A stretch of DNA of 64,000 nucleotides. Origin: Chondrus crispus. Taxonomy: Eukaryota > Rhodophyta > Florideophyceae > Gigartinales > Gigartinaceae. The notes below the pieces were generated by a model. That model made no database searches. It worked only from the letters and a program-made list of their open reading frames with translations, and was not told the origin of the DNA. Position 1 is the first letter of the stretch. Every line of letters starts with the position of its first letter. The translations under genes and the position numbers were made by a program. Below are positions 39,144 to 50,427 of the stretch, piece after piece. The stretch is from NCBI RefSeq assembly GCF_000350225.1, contig NW_005179015.1, positions 62,001 through 126,000 on the forward strand. Reading direction: 5' to 3'.

Positions 39144-40424
39144 ATGTCCATCAGTCCCAGAGAAGCGCAAAATGCGCTACAGCTGCTCTCCGAAGCAGCT
39201 GTCAACCTCACAAACGACCTCGAGGCATACCCCATGGAGGACCTCAAAAGGGACACTGATGAGGAAACAGACTCCTCGACGCCCACCTATGAATCCTTTT
39301 ATCAGTCTGGCGGGTCCCCTGCCATCTTGAAAATGTGTAACTTCGCCCCCGATGAGTTCCAAGAAGTTTGGATGAAATTCAGGGAGGTGATGCTCAAGAA
39401 TTGGAACACGGGACGAGGGAGAAAGACCAAACATGGGGCAAGAGACATGCTCTTCATCGTACTAAGTTGCATGAAGCATAGGGGGCAGTGGGACTTTCTC
39501 GGTCGCATGTTTAAGATTAAGGGCCCGTCGTTGAGGGGTCTTGTTGAGAAGTTCATTCGAATGGCAGCGGACGTGAGTTATAAAACATTGGTGCTTGGTG
39601 CCGGGGCATCGTGGCCCATGGAGCGCATCCTCAGAAGCAATCGGGCGTTCAAAAAGTACCCCTACGCCCGATATGCGACGGACGTCACTTTTCAACACAC
39701 TAACAGGCCTACGGGAAATCATCAAGAATCCAAGAAATACTTGTCAGGAAAGCATAAGCTTTACGGGTATAAGACGGAGGTTTCACTTCTACCAATTGGA
39801 TTGGCAATCGCCTGCAGTGTGCATTTTGCAGGTGCAACAGCCGACATCGATATTTTTTACAGTATAAAAGATGAACATCTGTTGATGCTGAAGAAAAGTG
39901 AAGTGGAGGATGACATTTTGGACGCTGGTGCTCTTTCTGACAAATATCTCAAAAGCTGGGCTTGTCTTCTTGACAAAGGATAGCAGGGTGTGGCAGATTC
40001 TGTTCGTGGTATTGTTCCTACGAAAAAAAGGCCAGGACGATATTTGACTTTAGAAGAAGAGGCTGGCAATCGAGAACATGCATCGGATAGAATTATCGTT
40101 GAAAACTACTTCCGTCGCTTGTGTGGTTTATGGAATGTTCTTAGATGACAATCCCGTTGGGGTGAAAAGATGTACGACATCATATTTTCATTTCTGTTGG
40201 GTGTTACCAACATGCATATCCGCTGGCACCCACTACGGGGAGCTGATCTGAATCTTTACAGGCGTGTGAAAAATCGAAGATACACGCTTGGGAACGACCG
40301 GGTTGAGAAGGGCAAGCGGGTACAGGCCAAGTACAGACAGAAGCGTAAGGCTAGAATGGACATCAGTATTCACGCAGGACCCCACGATGACGCCATGTTT
40401 GAGACTGAGGACTTGGATTTCTGA
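39144..40424 (+). pseudogene. PIF/Harbinger-like DDE transposase A (two nonsense codons)
   Basis: Single frame from ATG 39144 to TGA near 40424 with two stops: TAG at 39981-39983 inside the DKG_QG motif (family DKGYQG) and TGA at 40146-40148 inside the family's W.WSE block. DDE_Tnp_4 signatures: ARYATDVTFQHTNRPTG (first D), GKHKLYGYKTEVSLLPIGLA, LLDKG_QG (second D), DRIIVENYFRRLCGLWNVL (E), and the basic C-terminus. It would catalyse cut-and-paste transposition. Length about 425 codons with no indel, so decay is recent. Related to copies at 45906 and 50649. Confidence 0.8.
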
Positions 40425-42440
40425 GCACTACCAAGTATTACAGTGAATGCTCTCTCAGTTGTTTTCCTATGATGGGTTTTGGAAAATATTAAAATCATTT
40501 GCTATACGTTGGGGTCTTTGGTCGAATTCACAGTATGCTGCCCTGACATCCTGCGATCATGCCAAAAGTGTAAATTTTTCATGAACCATGCGGTATTTGG
40601 CCAGATACCTTATAACTGGCGGAAAGACCTAGTGTGCACAGTGTACACACTACCAAGGGTAGGTTTCTGAAGCAAAAAGGAGATAATTGCGCAAAGATCG
40701 GTGCTTTGCGCATGAGGTTGGCCCATACAGGGGTTCGCGGGAAAATCCGATACTTGATCAAATTGGGCTTTTGCATTAGCAGAGCCCCGTACCTTATAAA
40801 AACGTTGTTCCATGCTCTCGGTATGATAAATGACGAAATAGAGGCTCTGAGAGAAGGGGGGAAGTTCAATGCGTAAGCTGACAAAAAACCTCCTGAAGTA
40901 ACGGAAAAAGTCGGACACTTTCGTGACGGGTCACGTCGAAAAAGGAGTGACAGCATTCAGGTATGTGAAAAAGACCTGAAACGGTAGCTTGTAGCCAACG
41001 ACACGAGGGAGTGTCTTGCCTGGTACATCGGAGAAAATATGCGTTTTCTGGGGTTCTTTCGCAGGGGTTACATTTTCCCGACATAAGGCTTATCGGGATT
41101 TCGGGTACCTCGAGAAGAACCCCATTTCAAAGCGATTTTCGCTCCAAATTTCCCTATTTTCATTATTCTCGCATTATTGAGAAAGTCTTGGATTCATTCC
41201 CATGCCTATAGTGCCTATATCTGTATTCTTGAGTGAATTAATCATAACTGGATGTCTGCAATATCGAAACAGAATTCAATGAAGAGAACAGGTTCCACTT
41301 CATACGCTCACAGAAATTTTATTCGACATACCTTCTTTCTCCGTAAAATGTACGAAGTACAACATTAGAGCTAGGTTTTCTCAAGTACTGAAAGACTTCT
41401 GATTCAGATAGAAAGAAAGCTATTGGTAGGCGCACACGATCCGATACCCAGCGTTTATAAATCACAAACCATTCCCACGTCTCTCAGGATCTTCTTGCTT
41501 TTATATTCAACAGTGTGTGCCTGAACATTGCTTGTGACGCAAGTAAGATGTTAATCAATCTGAATAAACCAGCTGCTCATATCATTTACAAAAGGAAAGA
41601 AATCTTGAAACATGACCGTACTCAACTTCAGCAAGCAACCTGAGCTCTCTATTCGTATTTCGGTTTCTGAGAAGTGTTCTGATTATCACCAAAGTATCTT
41701 TCTATGAAGAATTCCTTTTATATGTTCAAGGACTCGTTCGAAATGATATATCCGGGACTGAAGCCATGAATTGCTCTAGAAGCGGGAAATTCATTCGGTT
41801 TGCTACATCACGCACGCTTGTGAGCGCAGGATAATCTCCCGATTCTTCACATAGATGGGAAAGTCCTTGTATCATTCGCAACCGTGACCTATACTTGTTG
41901 CCCATACTAATCAAAGGTCCACCACAATTATGCTGAGGTTTCTATGGGCTGCACGCGTCTTGATATATGCCGTAGTTATATAGTCCGTCGATCCGTGACC
42001 ACAGAAGTTCTGATCATGGCACCCGCACTAAAGTCAAAAAACTAGAATATGACTATCCGAAAGAGTAGAAGTGTGGCATGGTGGCAAAGCGGGCTGCAGG
42101 CGTAACGTACCTTCGACTAAGTCAGACAAGCACCCTTTTTTAATTTTCAATTGCTACCTATCAGAAAGTGCAGGTCATGGCAAGGCTCACGTACCACCTG
42201 GGTGCAAAACAGACTTGGAAACAATTGGCCACGACACGCGAACCGCAAAACAAAGTCGAACTTGTTGAGGCTGACGGAGGAGCGCGGTTAGGGGGCGTTT
42301 AGTGTGGTTGTCACTGTACATCCACTTGTAGACCGGAGAGCGACGACAGGGACCACAGGCCTCGTAGTAAGAAGGCGCGGCGAGAGACAGAGCGAGGTGC
42401 GCCTCGATCCACTTCGCTACCCGTAGAACAGGGTGGAGTA
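40425..42440. other. Stretch with no supported gene
   Basis: Two kilobases of AT-rich DNA. Frames up to 125 codons exist on the minus strand at 40579-40956 but show no family motif. GTGCACAGTGTACACAC near 40640 is a short dyad. It may include the right part of Harbinger element A, but no terminal repeat was identified. Confidence 0.4.
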
Positions 42441-42444
42441 GCGA

Positions 42445-43458
42445 GTGGTTTCGCGGGGGGGTTGTTGTTCTGTTTTACTGCTCAAGATGTTCGAGTCCTT
42501 CCTCTCTCTGGGACGGGAGCAGCATTCTACGTCTAGTCTACGGTCGTCGAGATTCCGCTTGGTTCGCGACAGTTGGATGGAATCACCGACATTTCGGCTT
42601 GTGTCGGTGGAATCCTTGCTGCACACCTGTTCGAGTCTCGACACGTGTGATTTGTACAGAAATGGTGTACAACGGGGGCAGGTACGTGTCCGTTGGACGG
42701 CACAACGATGTACTGTACCAGACTTGCGTTTCTTGCCGACAGGTAGGCACCTTGCTGGAGGTCAGTGCGCAAAACTCGTGGTGGGATTTTTTGAACTCGG
42801 GTTGACTTTACGTCCAGCGATTTTTTGTGGGCAAATGGAAAAAGCATTCACGGTCTTCACTTTCTTCTACCTTTGGGCGAGTCTGCACTCCTATCGGCGG
42901 AAAGACGATGAAGTCGGCTTTTTTTGCGCGAAGCCTGTCCCGTTGCTCATTATCAGCTATCGCTTCCGACCGCTCTCCTCCGGCGCCCTACCGCTTCACT
43001 TGTCCTCAACATGGTCCGAGGAAAGGCTTCACCACCTCTTTGCTTACAAGCGCAAGGGAATCGGCAGGTCGCTGCTGCTCACGTCACTGACTCCGACGCT
43101 GACGCTCCGTACGCTACTTCAAGGAGGTCCCTTCTATGCGTCACATCCTGGCCCACGACCTCGACTCCAACGCCTTCTACACTATCTGTCCGACGCGGAG
43201 GCCGAAGGCCAGCCCAACTGCGGCGCATCTATCGAGGTCATGGCGCATGCGCGCGCTAGGGAGAAGCGTCGTGGACCACCGCGGCGTCCAGGCCGTTGCA
43301 GACGGCGGCTTGCTCGCCGTGCTGTTGGGCCACTCCCGGGAGATTTGCTTCGGATATTACTGCCCTACCCAGCTCAAGAGCCCACCTTCCACGAGATGGC
43401 TAATCCGACAACAACTGTCCGAAACAACAGTCAACCGCGAATCGCCATAGTGATGTGA
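42445..43458 (+). other. GC-rich stretch with a long but unconvincing frame
   Basis: A 337-codon frame is open here, but its composition changes abruptly, and at 43100-43330, where GC content peaks, all three forward frames are open, so the frame is not reliable evidence of a gene. A fragment of a GC-rich host gene around 42940-43440 is possible (HILAHDLDSNAFYTI in one frame). No family recognised. Confidence 0.25.
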
Positions 43459-43531
43459 TAGAGGCTGTCTTTTGTGTCAAGATTGATGTTTACGCCTGTC
43501 AGCGATTACGACTCTAAGCACCTCGCCCCCA

Positions 43532-43564
43532 AGTCGAGTATGTCTATCATAGACATATTCGACT
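43532..43564. repeat. Palindrome, 16-bp arms with one mismatch, 1-nt centre
   Basis: AGTCGAGTATGTCTAT (43532-43547), C, then ATAGACATATTCGACT (43549-43564), complementary except for one position. It lies two bases from the next palindrome. Confidence 0.9.
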
Positions 43565-43565
43565 C

Positions 43566-43622
43566 GGCGGCACTCTGCACACTGAAACACCATAATGGTG
43601 TTTCAGTGTGCAGAGTGCCGCC
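43566..43622. repeat. Palindrome, 28-bp perfect arms, 1-nt centre
   Basis: The 28 bases at 43566-43593 (containing CACTCTGCACACTGAAACAC) are followed by one A and then their exact reverse complement at 43595-43622. A protein-coding or terminator role is not apparent. Confidence 0.95.
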
Positions 43623-43823
43623 CCCAGCGACACCACGACGGGTCTCGATTCCTGTCAGCAATACGGAGAATTGATGAAGGGAGCGACGCGATCAAAGAGA
43701 AGTCGGTTGCGAAAGAGAACGGCGAAGATGGTTACTCGCCTCCTTTGTAAGGCTTCTTCCGGAAGATTCTACACAAGGGCGGTACTTGCTGGTCGACTTG
43801 CCTTTTTCTGGTGAACTTGTAAA

Positions 43824-43901
43824 AGGTGATGACGCAGATACTGTCCAGACGGCATTTATATGAGGTGATCACGCAGATACTGTCCAGACAACATCTATAT
43901 G
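43824..43901. repeat. Two-copy tandem repeat, 39-bp unit
   Basis: AGGTGAT[G/C]ACGCAGATACTG and the following TCCAGAC..CAT.TATATG occur twice, 39 bases apart. Confidence 0.85.
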
Positions 43902-44008
43902 TAGAAGTGGAAACTCGCTAGAGGAAGGTATGCATCATAGTGCACAGGCAAACTTCTACCTGTTGCGCGGTCGCTCTCGCTTGCACGGTTTTGTCACACA
44001 GCTCGCTG

Positions 44009-44647
44009 TCATGCGGACAGCCGCTCTGACACACTCATAAGGGGAGGGGGTGAGAAAAGTTTGAACTCTGAGCATACCTGAGGGTACGCACGAAGTGCAG
44101 GTAAGTACTCCTCATCAACTCGCACGCGCAAGTACGTATCACTGCAAGTCTTGAAAACCCTCCCTCCGTAAATTATGGCTGCAGTTACGGGGCGTGCTTT
44201 TAAGGCAACGTTCCCTAATCTGGCCAAGTTAACTCTTTGCGAACGGCGCAGAGAGCTGATGTCTGGATTTCCGTTCAACGGATTGCCATGCGCTTCGTTC
44301 GCTGTATAGTTGATAGTCCAGTTTCCTGTGTGGCCGTGCTCCGAATAAACAATTCTGAGACCTTGGACGAAAGCTCCCATGGCATCATCCCGGAGTGCAA
44401 GAGGCGTTCCAAATTTGGAGTACTGGGAAATGAGGTCTAGGACTAGTTTCGAAGATTGAGTATCGACACCAAGGGGATCGGGAGCGTCGTGAAGACCAGC
44501 GAAATGTTGTGGGAGCTTTCGCGCTCTTTTCACGTTCGCAAGTGTCGATTTGCAGGACGCAGAAGATATGAGTTGATGCCGATCCAGAAGGGGCTGCTCC
44601 GTAAACAGGAAGATGGTTCTTGCACTGCGACCTGGATGCTTACCCAT
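44009..44647 (-). CDS. 212-aa protein of unknown family
   Basis: Uninterrupted minus-strand frame with balanced composition. It includes KLVLDLISQYSKFGTPLAL, MGAFVQGLRIVYSEHGHTGN and GNPLNGNPDISSLRRSQR, then NLARLGNVALKARPVTAAII. The 'GNP..GN...L...' arrangement after a helical region loosely recalls N-terminal parts of tyrosine-recombinase-type (DIRS/Crypton) proteins, but there is no R-H-R-Y catalytic box here, so this is only a suggestion. It starts from a CAT-complement near 44647. Confidence 0.4.
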   Translation of the reverse strand: MGKHPGRSARTIFLFTEQPLLDRHQLISSASCKSTLANVKRARKLPQHFAGLHDAPDPLGVDTQSSKLVLDLISQYSKFGTPLALRDDAMGAFVQGLRIVYSEHGHTGNWTINYTANEAHGNPLNGNPDISSLRRSQRVNLARLGNVALKARPVTAAIIYGGRVFKTCSDTYLRVRVDEEYLPALRAYPQVCSEFKLFSPPPLMSVSERLSA

Positions 44648-44855
44648 TGATTGTTCTCAACTCAAAACGATGAACGCCGGAAAAGAACTTGGCGTGGGAT
44701 GCACACGGTGCGCTGCAGATAGTACACAGGAGAGATATATATGTGAGGAGAAGGGATGCTGCACAGGTGCCGGCCAATTGGTTGGGATGGGCGGCCTCGG
44801 TGATGACGGAGGGGCGCATGCGGACTGACAACCGAGTACCCGGCCTTGGGGAAAA

Positions 44856-45002
44856 TTCACATAGTAGAACTGGTTTGTGAGGTTTCACAAAACACCGTGC
44901 TTTTGTGAACGTTCACATAGTAGAACTGGTTTGTGAAGTTTCACAAAACACCGTGCTTTTGTGAACGTTCACATAGTAGAATTAGTTTGTGAAGTTTCAC
45001 AA
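44856..45002. repeat. Tandem repeat, 56-bp unit, about 2.6 copies
   Basis: TTCACATAGTAGAACTGGTT starts units at 44856, 44912 and 44968. Each unit contains TTTGTGAA and TTCACAAA dyads, so each can form one or two small hairpins. Nearly identical copies suggest recent expansion. Confidence 0.9.
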
Positions 45003-45905
45003 ATCGCGTTTCATAGTCTGGATCACGGCGCCGCCCTAGATGATATCATGATATCCAAGCGCCGACTGATAAATCTCTCTGCGAGGGAACAACCCATAGC
45101 TTGTGCCAGATTCTGGAGACCATCAACATTCTATATAATAACACCCAGTTCGCTTTGGTAGAAAACAGCGGGTCGTGCGCTCTTCCCAGTGCCGTACGGA
45201 GCACTTTAAGCACAGTCCTATCGCTCTTTGATAAGGAGTTGCAATCAGGCTGAGTCCGATCGCTTCAGAAGGGCTTGAGGGCAGTGCTGGGCGTGTAGAG
45301 TGTGGCGGACCCTTATGTCCTGGTTGCAGACCGTCGAGCATCTACTGTGTCTACTGTATCCAATCATACGCATACGTGTGCGGTTCAGGTGAGGGCGTGT
45401 ACAGTTCAGGTCTGTCTAAATGCCTGAGCGAATGTCTGAGTCACGCCGATTAAGAAAGGGTCAGTTCAGCGTCACGATCTGACATATTTGCAAGCTCTAT
45501 GCCGCGGTTTACAGTGAAAGTGACAAGGTCGGAGGGTTCATTTTCGAAGATAACCCACCATTAGACCTTTGTCTCAGTTACAGACTTACGGCGAGGTAAG
45601 TAGATCTTTTACAAACACCCTCACCAAATCAGGAACGACATCACGAAACGGGCATACATGCCCAAGTACACAATAAATGCAAAATATTTTAAAGATTTGC
45701 GCGACCTGTTTTTTCCCGGTAAATTCTGGTGGACCACAACTGTTGAAAAAAGCCTCCTGTTTTTCCGTCGCCACACTGTCAAATACAGTGAAGACTCAGT
45801 AAACTCGCAAGAGAGCGAGCACGCCACAAATCGGATCCACACCATTCGCAAACATCCCCTCGCAACGATCTACATCCAGAGTGTCGGCCTCTTTCCTCGA
45901 ACACA
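45003..45905. other. Stretch with no supported gene
   Basis: No recognisable coding sequence. A 14-nt palindrome GATATCATGATATC lies near 45040. Frames on both strands are short and without motifs; the last part is probably the untranslated leader of the transposase at 45906. Confidence 0.4.
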
Positions 45906-47228
45906 ATGCCCCCGGCCTCTAACCAAAACGCGGCATCCGCCCTCCGCCTCCTTGCTGATGCTGTAGCAACGCGCGAACAAGAATTCGCGCAGTACGATAC
46001 GGCCCCTATCGCCAGTCAGTCGGATGACGATGCCGACAGTGACAGTCCAATTCTGGACTCCTTTTTGCTACAGGGTGGTACAGCGGGGGTGCACCAAATG
46101 ACCAACTTTACATTCTCTGAGCTCTCATCAATCTGGACTCGCCTAGACCAGTATGTGCTTGAGAATTGGAACACCGGCAGGGGTAAGCGAACCGCACAGA
46201 CACCAAAAGATTGATTTTTCATGCTTCTGGTGGTGATAAAACATGGCGGTCGGTGGGATTTTTTGGGGCTCACGTTTGAGATCAAGGGCCCCACCTTCGA
46301 GCGACTCATCGTGAGATTTCTAGTCGCGATTCTACCAATTGTACAAGAGCCGTATATTCGTCGCATCGCAGAGTATTTCACAATGAGCAGGCTGCTGCAA
46401 AGGAAGACCACATTCAAGACGTACAAGCTCGCGTGGTACGCCACGGATGTCACTTCTCAACAAAGTAACCGGCCTGCCGGATACCACGCTGAAGCCAAGT
46501 CAACGTTTAGCGGTAAGGATAAACTTTACAGCTATAAGACAGAAGTTTCTGTCCTCCCAAATGGACTTGCTATCGGACTGAGTATGCACTACGCGGGTGC
46601 TGTGTCGGACATCGACATCTTTTACAAAGGAGAAACTTTCACGAAGCGCAGTTAAAGAAACGGGATGACGAAAAAATATTGCGGACGTTTTGCCGTTGGC
46701 CGAACAGTACCCAGATTCTTGGGCCTGACTTCTTGACAAAGGCTATCAAGGAGCGGCAGAGACGTTGCGTGCACTGCACCCGGTTATAAAGCCAAGGCAT
46801 GGCGAGCTCACTGGTCACCATATGGCATCAAACAGAAAGCATTCCACCAATAGAATTATTGTTGAAACTTTTTTTGGAAGACAGTGCACGTTATGGGGAT
46901 TAATGGCCAGCAAATGGCGCTGGTCCGAACCGCTGTATGATTGATTTTTTACTTTTCGGTTTCGCTCACAAATGCGCACATACAGATGCATCCGCTGCGT
47001 TGTCAAGATTTCTCGATTTATCAGCAAGTGAAGCGCAAACGACGCGCAATTGGAGACCAGCTTGTGGAAAATCGCAGGCGAACACAGGCTAACTATCGTG
47101 CAAAAAGAGCTCGTCGCATGAACATGGATTTTCAGACCGTACACAGCAAGTTTCAGGAAGGTGGAGGTGAAATGTTGCAAGAATCGCAAGTCGTCGAAGA
47201 CGACATTGTCGACGATTTCGATGAGTAA
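45906..47228 (+). pseudogene. PIF/Harbinger-like DDE transposase B (several lesions)
   Basis: Starts MPPASNQNAASALRLL and follows transposase A in layout: LENWNTGRGKRTAQTPKD, TGA at 46212-46214, then WDFLGLTFEIKGPTFERLI, AWYATDVTSQQSNRPAG (first D) and YKTEVSVLPNGLAIGLSMHY. After about 46640 the reading moves frame: LLDKGYQGAAETLRALH (second D, preceded by TGA), NRIIVETFFGRQCTLWGL (E), another TGA after SEPLYD, then back to frame for NAHIQMHPLRCQDFSIYQQ and a basic, acidic-ended C-terminus at 47228. At least four lesions, older than copy A. Confidence 0.75.
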
Positions 47229-47606
47229 TATTGGAATGTTTTAGTTTTGTGGATTTTCGTTGTTGATGTGAAAATTAGTGTTTGTTCGTGTATGAGTAGG
47301 ATCTTTTTATTGTGTAAACGTGCAGTAAATGAGTAGTTACACGAACAACTGTCTGAAAGACCACCGCTGTACGTAAAAGACCTTGTCCTTGTTGATGAGA
47401 CGCTGGGCTACGTTTTTTGCCTAACTGTCAAGAAGATCTAATTGCTTCACGCTTTGACTGGTGCTCGTCTTAATAAATGTGCGAATATATGTGGAATATG
47501 TAATAGGAAATCATCGAATAGAACAATAAAGAAAGGACCGTCTTGGAGCATTTTGAAGACAGAGTAATCAATGGTAGTTTTGGAAGCGAGAACAACCATA
47601 ATCAGT

Positions 47607-48413
47607 TTACTCTGTGTACTCAACAGCAAAAAGTGAATTGCCTCGTTCAATCATAAGCTGTGTAATGTTTGCAACAGCGTGAAAACAAGCCGAATGGAGA
47701 CCTATGTGGTGTCTAAAACGATGGCCAAGAACGAAAAACTGCTTAAACCGCCGGTTGACTGTTTCTTGCCGAGCACGCACTGTCGCAAGTATTTTCTGCT
47801 GCGCCCCAGAAACATCGGTCCCAAGCATACAGGACCCATCTTTGTATCCTCCATCAGCAACCACCTTCTCTTCCGGAAGGAGCTCGCCTTTCATGCGCAG
47901 CCGAAAATTGTAATATTCGGGAACGAGCCACAAGGGAAGGGACGGTACGTCCAGACTATGTGTCCCGTTTTGATGCATACTGCAATTTCATAGCACAAGC
48001 CTGGTCCTCTGAACTTGTGTGAAAACCATCTTGCATCCAACGTCGTTGGTTCATATATACGAAAATCTGTGCCGTCGACAGATACTTTACAAACATTGCC
48101 AGAACCCCGTTCCAAACGGTTATGCCATTTTATCTTCCACTCCGGAAGTAAACACACAAAGGCAACTATTCATATTGCACAAGGCTTGGAACGGTTAGTG
48201 GTATGCGTCTTCAAGACGAAATAAAAGTCTCCTGTGAATGGCCAGAAAACTCACCAGATCCAGGTCTGCAAGTAAACGAACGAAATACCATGACCACTTA
48301 CGAAACGTTTTTGCGTCTACGCGCGCAATTGTAAGATGTGTCTTTTCGCTTCCATAAACTTTAAGAAATAGAAGGCCCCATAACAGATGTATGGGTCGCG
48401 TCGTTTGCGGCAT
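47607..48413 (-). pseudogene. IS5/Harbinger-type DDE transposase C, different subfamily
   Basis: Minus strand. The N-part (48413-48195) reads LLWGLLFLKVYGSEKTHLTI and DAKTFRKWSWYFVRLLADL. The core (48157-47891) has VSVDGTDFRIYEP (first D), RWFSHKFRGPGLCYEIAVCI and IVWTYRPFPCGSFPNITIF. After a frameshift near 47920 comes LLPEEKVVADGGYKDGS (second D) and RQETVNRRFKQFFVLGHRFR (E), ending LFAVEY. This D-D-E spacing and the 'SVDGTD', 'WFSHKF.G.G', 'FRHH..LH...F.A...ITQ' motifs define a group separate from A/B/D. At least two frameshifts. Confidence 0.75.
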
Positions 48414-48719
48414 TTTGGTTTGGAGAAGGTCTCATAAAACAGAACGAATGTATGGAGTGACGCCGAACAAGTAACAGAAACGAAGGTTCTCCGAAAGTAT
48501 GCCTGGGCCTGGAGTGTTTTGTGCCAGGTCCGCGCCAATCTCTGCGAAACGAGCAGGAGGAAGGTGCATTTTCGCGCTGATATGGGAGAGGGGAGACTGG
48601 TACGTTAGGGGTTGGCACGAATGGGAAACGTTGAGAGAAGAAATGCCATTATAAATCCGATTTGCAAACGGATACACTGCGCCCGTTCCGGTTTTCCTCT
48701 TAGGCCTCAAGTCGGCAAC

Positions 48720-49459
48720 ATGCCAAAATTGTATTCAGATTTCATTTAATGCATGCTGCCATTCATGCATAAAATCGTTTCGAAAGTTATGGTTTCTCAT
48801 ATATTTATATGGCAAACGTTTTTCTGTGTGAATTGTTCTAGCATCGATGGTCCCTTGTGGTGGCTTAGGCATGCATCTCGAGGCTGGGGGGAACTGAAAA
48901 TTTTTCAATCATAGTTATTTTGAGCGGCAATAAGTCCTGAACGTGCGAAACTTCGCTTCTTTCATGGCACTTTGTGCCTTGATTTCACAATCGAATTCGA
49001 AGTTTCGAGAGTAGGTAGGTTAAATGTGGAGTGTTAAACGAGCCTTGGGGTTCTATTTCCCGTGGTGTTTTTACTTTGTTTGCTCTAGGGAACCGAAAAT
49101 TTTCTGTTTCCCTGTTTATTGCACTTTCTACTGCGCATTAAAACAATATTTGGCACGAGCATAAAGTCATGATTTTCGAAAATACAAAAACAATGCCTGT
49201 CTTAATATGCAAATATTCTGCATTTTCCGGCGAAAAGGATGGGTGCAAGGGGCATGACTCGCCCCATCACGTAACGCGCCAAATTTAGGTCACATTTGTG
49301 CACTCCCTCTCCCTCCTCTAGCTCTAGTTCTACACCTTTGCGTGGATGATCTTACCTACTTGACACCCACCTTTGCTCCCTCTGGAGCTTTAGTCTCGAC
49401 ACAGACCCACCTCTGATCTCCCCCACCTCACACGTCTTCCTCCTCGCAATTGTGCGAAG
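48720..49459. other. AT-rich stretch with the leader of the accessory gene
   Basis: No gene. Contains repeated GAAAATTTT words (around 48890 and 49085). The pyrimidine-rich run CTCCCTCTCCCTCCTCTAGC near 49305 and the following C/T-rich leader just upstream of the ATG at 49460 suggest the transcription start region of the accessory gene. Confidence 0.35.
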
Positions 49460-50401
49460 ATGGGTTGCACCGGTCGCTTGACCAAAAGGTCCCTGGCGGT
49501 GCGGCTCCTGCGGGCCAAGTTCGAGAAAGGCGAGCTAACAGGTGGTGAGCAGCCCAAGGTGGTGTGGGAATCCGATGGTGTTTCTATTAATCACAAGCTA
49601 ACTAACTTCCGCACATGCTACAACGCCATGCGACTCGAGTTTGGAGCGAAATCGAATACAGAAGGTTCGTATCTGTAGCTGCGAACATCATTGTTTTTTT
49701 GTTGAATATACTAACAAGCTTAACAATTTATTTACGGTTCTGCTTAAGTCGGGGAGACCGATGATGTCAATGAAGGAACTGCGCTGGATCGGCGGTGTAG
49801 CGCGAGCGATCTTGCTAGTTCCGCACGAAAGCGCCGTTTCTCCACTATAAGTTGCGGAGAAATTGACGACAGCGATTCAGAAGACCTCGAAACTGGCGCT
49901 GGTTCTGAGTTAATATCCGGAGAGTTGACCTTTAAACCGCTGTACATGATTTCGAGCTGGGCCGAACAATCTACCGTAACAAAGCGACTCTGCGTTGCAA
50001 TTACATTACCCGCCGGCTTGGGCAGCGGGAATTTTTCAATTACGATCGTAGATAGAGGGCAGTTTTTACAGTTAGCAGTGCGATGACCACACCCTCTTAT
50101 GGATGTACTAGTCATGCACCGTTGGAAACTAGCCGATTCTCAAAGCGGTTTTATGCCCTATCACCCTTCGGTCCTTAGGTTCGAGGCATCCTTAAGCGAG
50201 CTTAGAAAACGAAGCTCAGATGCAGTGGAATCCGTAGCTCGTATTTCGCTGCCCTTTTCTGTACAATCACAGGTCGTCTCAAAGCATAATCTAGCCTTTA
50301 AGGAAGGTGGTGGAACTAAGATGCTTTATGTGGACCTAACGGCTGCCGTAGTGGAAGAATATGGTGTTGTCGCAGATACGGATGCTTTTACGGAAGTTTA
50401 A
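49460..50401 (+). pseudogene. Transposon accessory protein with one intron and one stop
   Basis: ATG at 49460 opens MGCTGRLTKRSLAVRLLRAK, a basic helical N-terminus. Exon 1 ends at 49664, an 84-nt intron follows, and exon 2 continues VGETDDVNEGTALDRRCSAS, an acidic Ser-rich linker (SDSEDLETGAG), and a beta-rich domain. A TGA at 50084-50086 falls before PHPLMDVLVMHRWKLADSQ and probably replaces a Trp. It ends at 50399-50401. It converges on transposase D (50649-51902, minus), as accessory genes do in PIF/Harbinger elements, where a second protein helps the transposase bind DNA or enter the nucleus. Function here is inferred from layout. Confidence 0.55.
49665..49748 (+). other. Spliceosomal intron with perfect TACTAAC branch site
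   Basis: GTTCGT donor at 49665, consensus branch sequence TACTAAC at 49709-49715, TTAAG acceptor ending 49748. Removing it joins the two exons in a phase that keeps the frame open for 110 further codons. The branch site is 33 nt from the acceptor. Confidence 0.75.
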
Positions 50402-50427
50402 TTTCTCCGTGTGCCACACGGAGAAAT
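50399..50427. repeat. Palindrome, 13-bp perfect arms, 1-nt centre, at the accessory-gene stop
   Basis: ATTTCTCCGTGTG, C, CACACGGAGAAAT, starting within two bases of the TAA at 50399-50401. It lies between convergent genes. Confidence 0.85.

Noticed and set aside
42445-43458. 337-codon plus frame
   Set aside because: All three forward frames are open in the GC-rich half, composition changes abruptly and no motif is present; not called as a gene.
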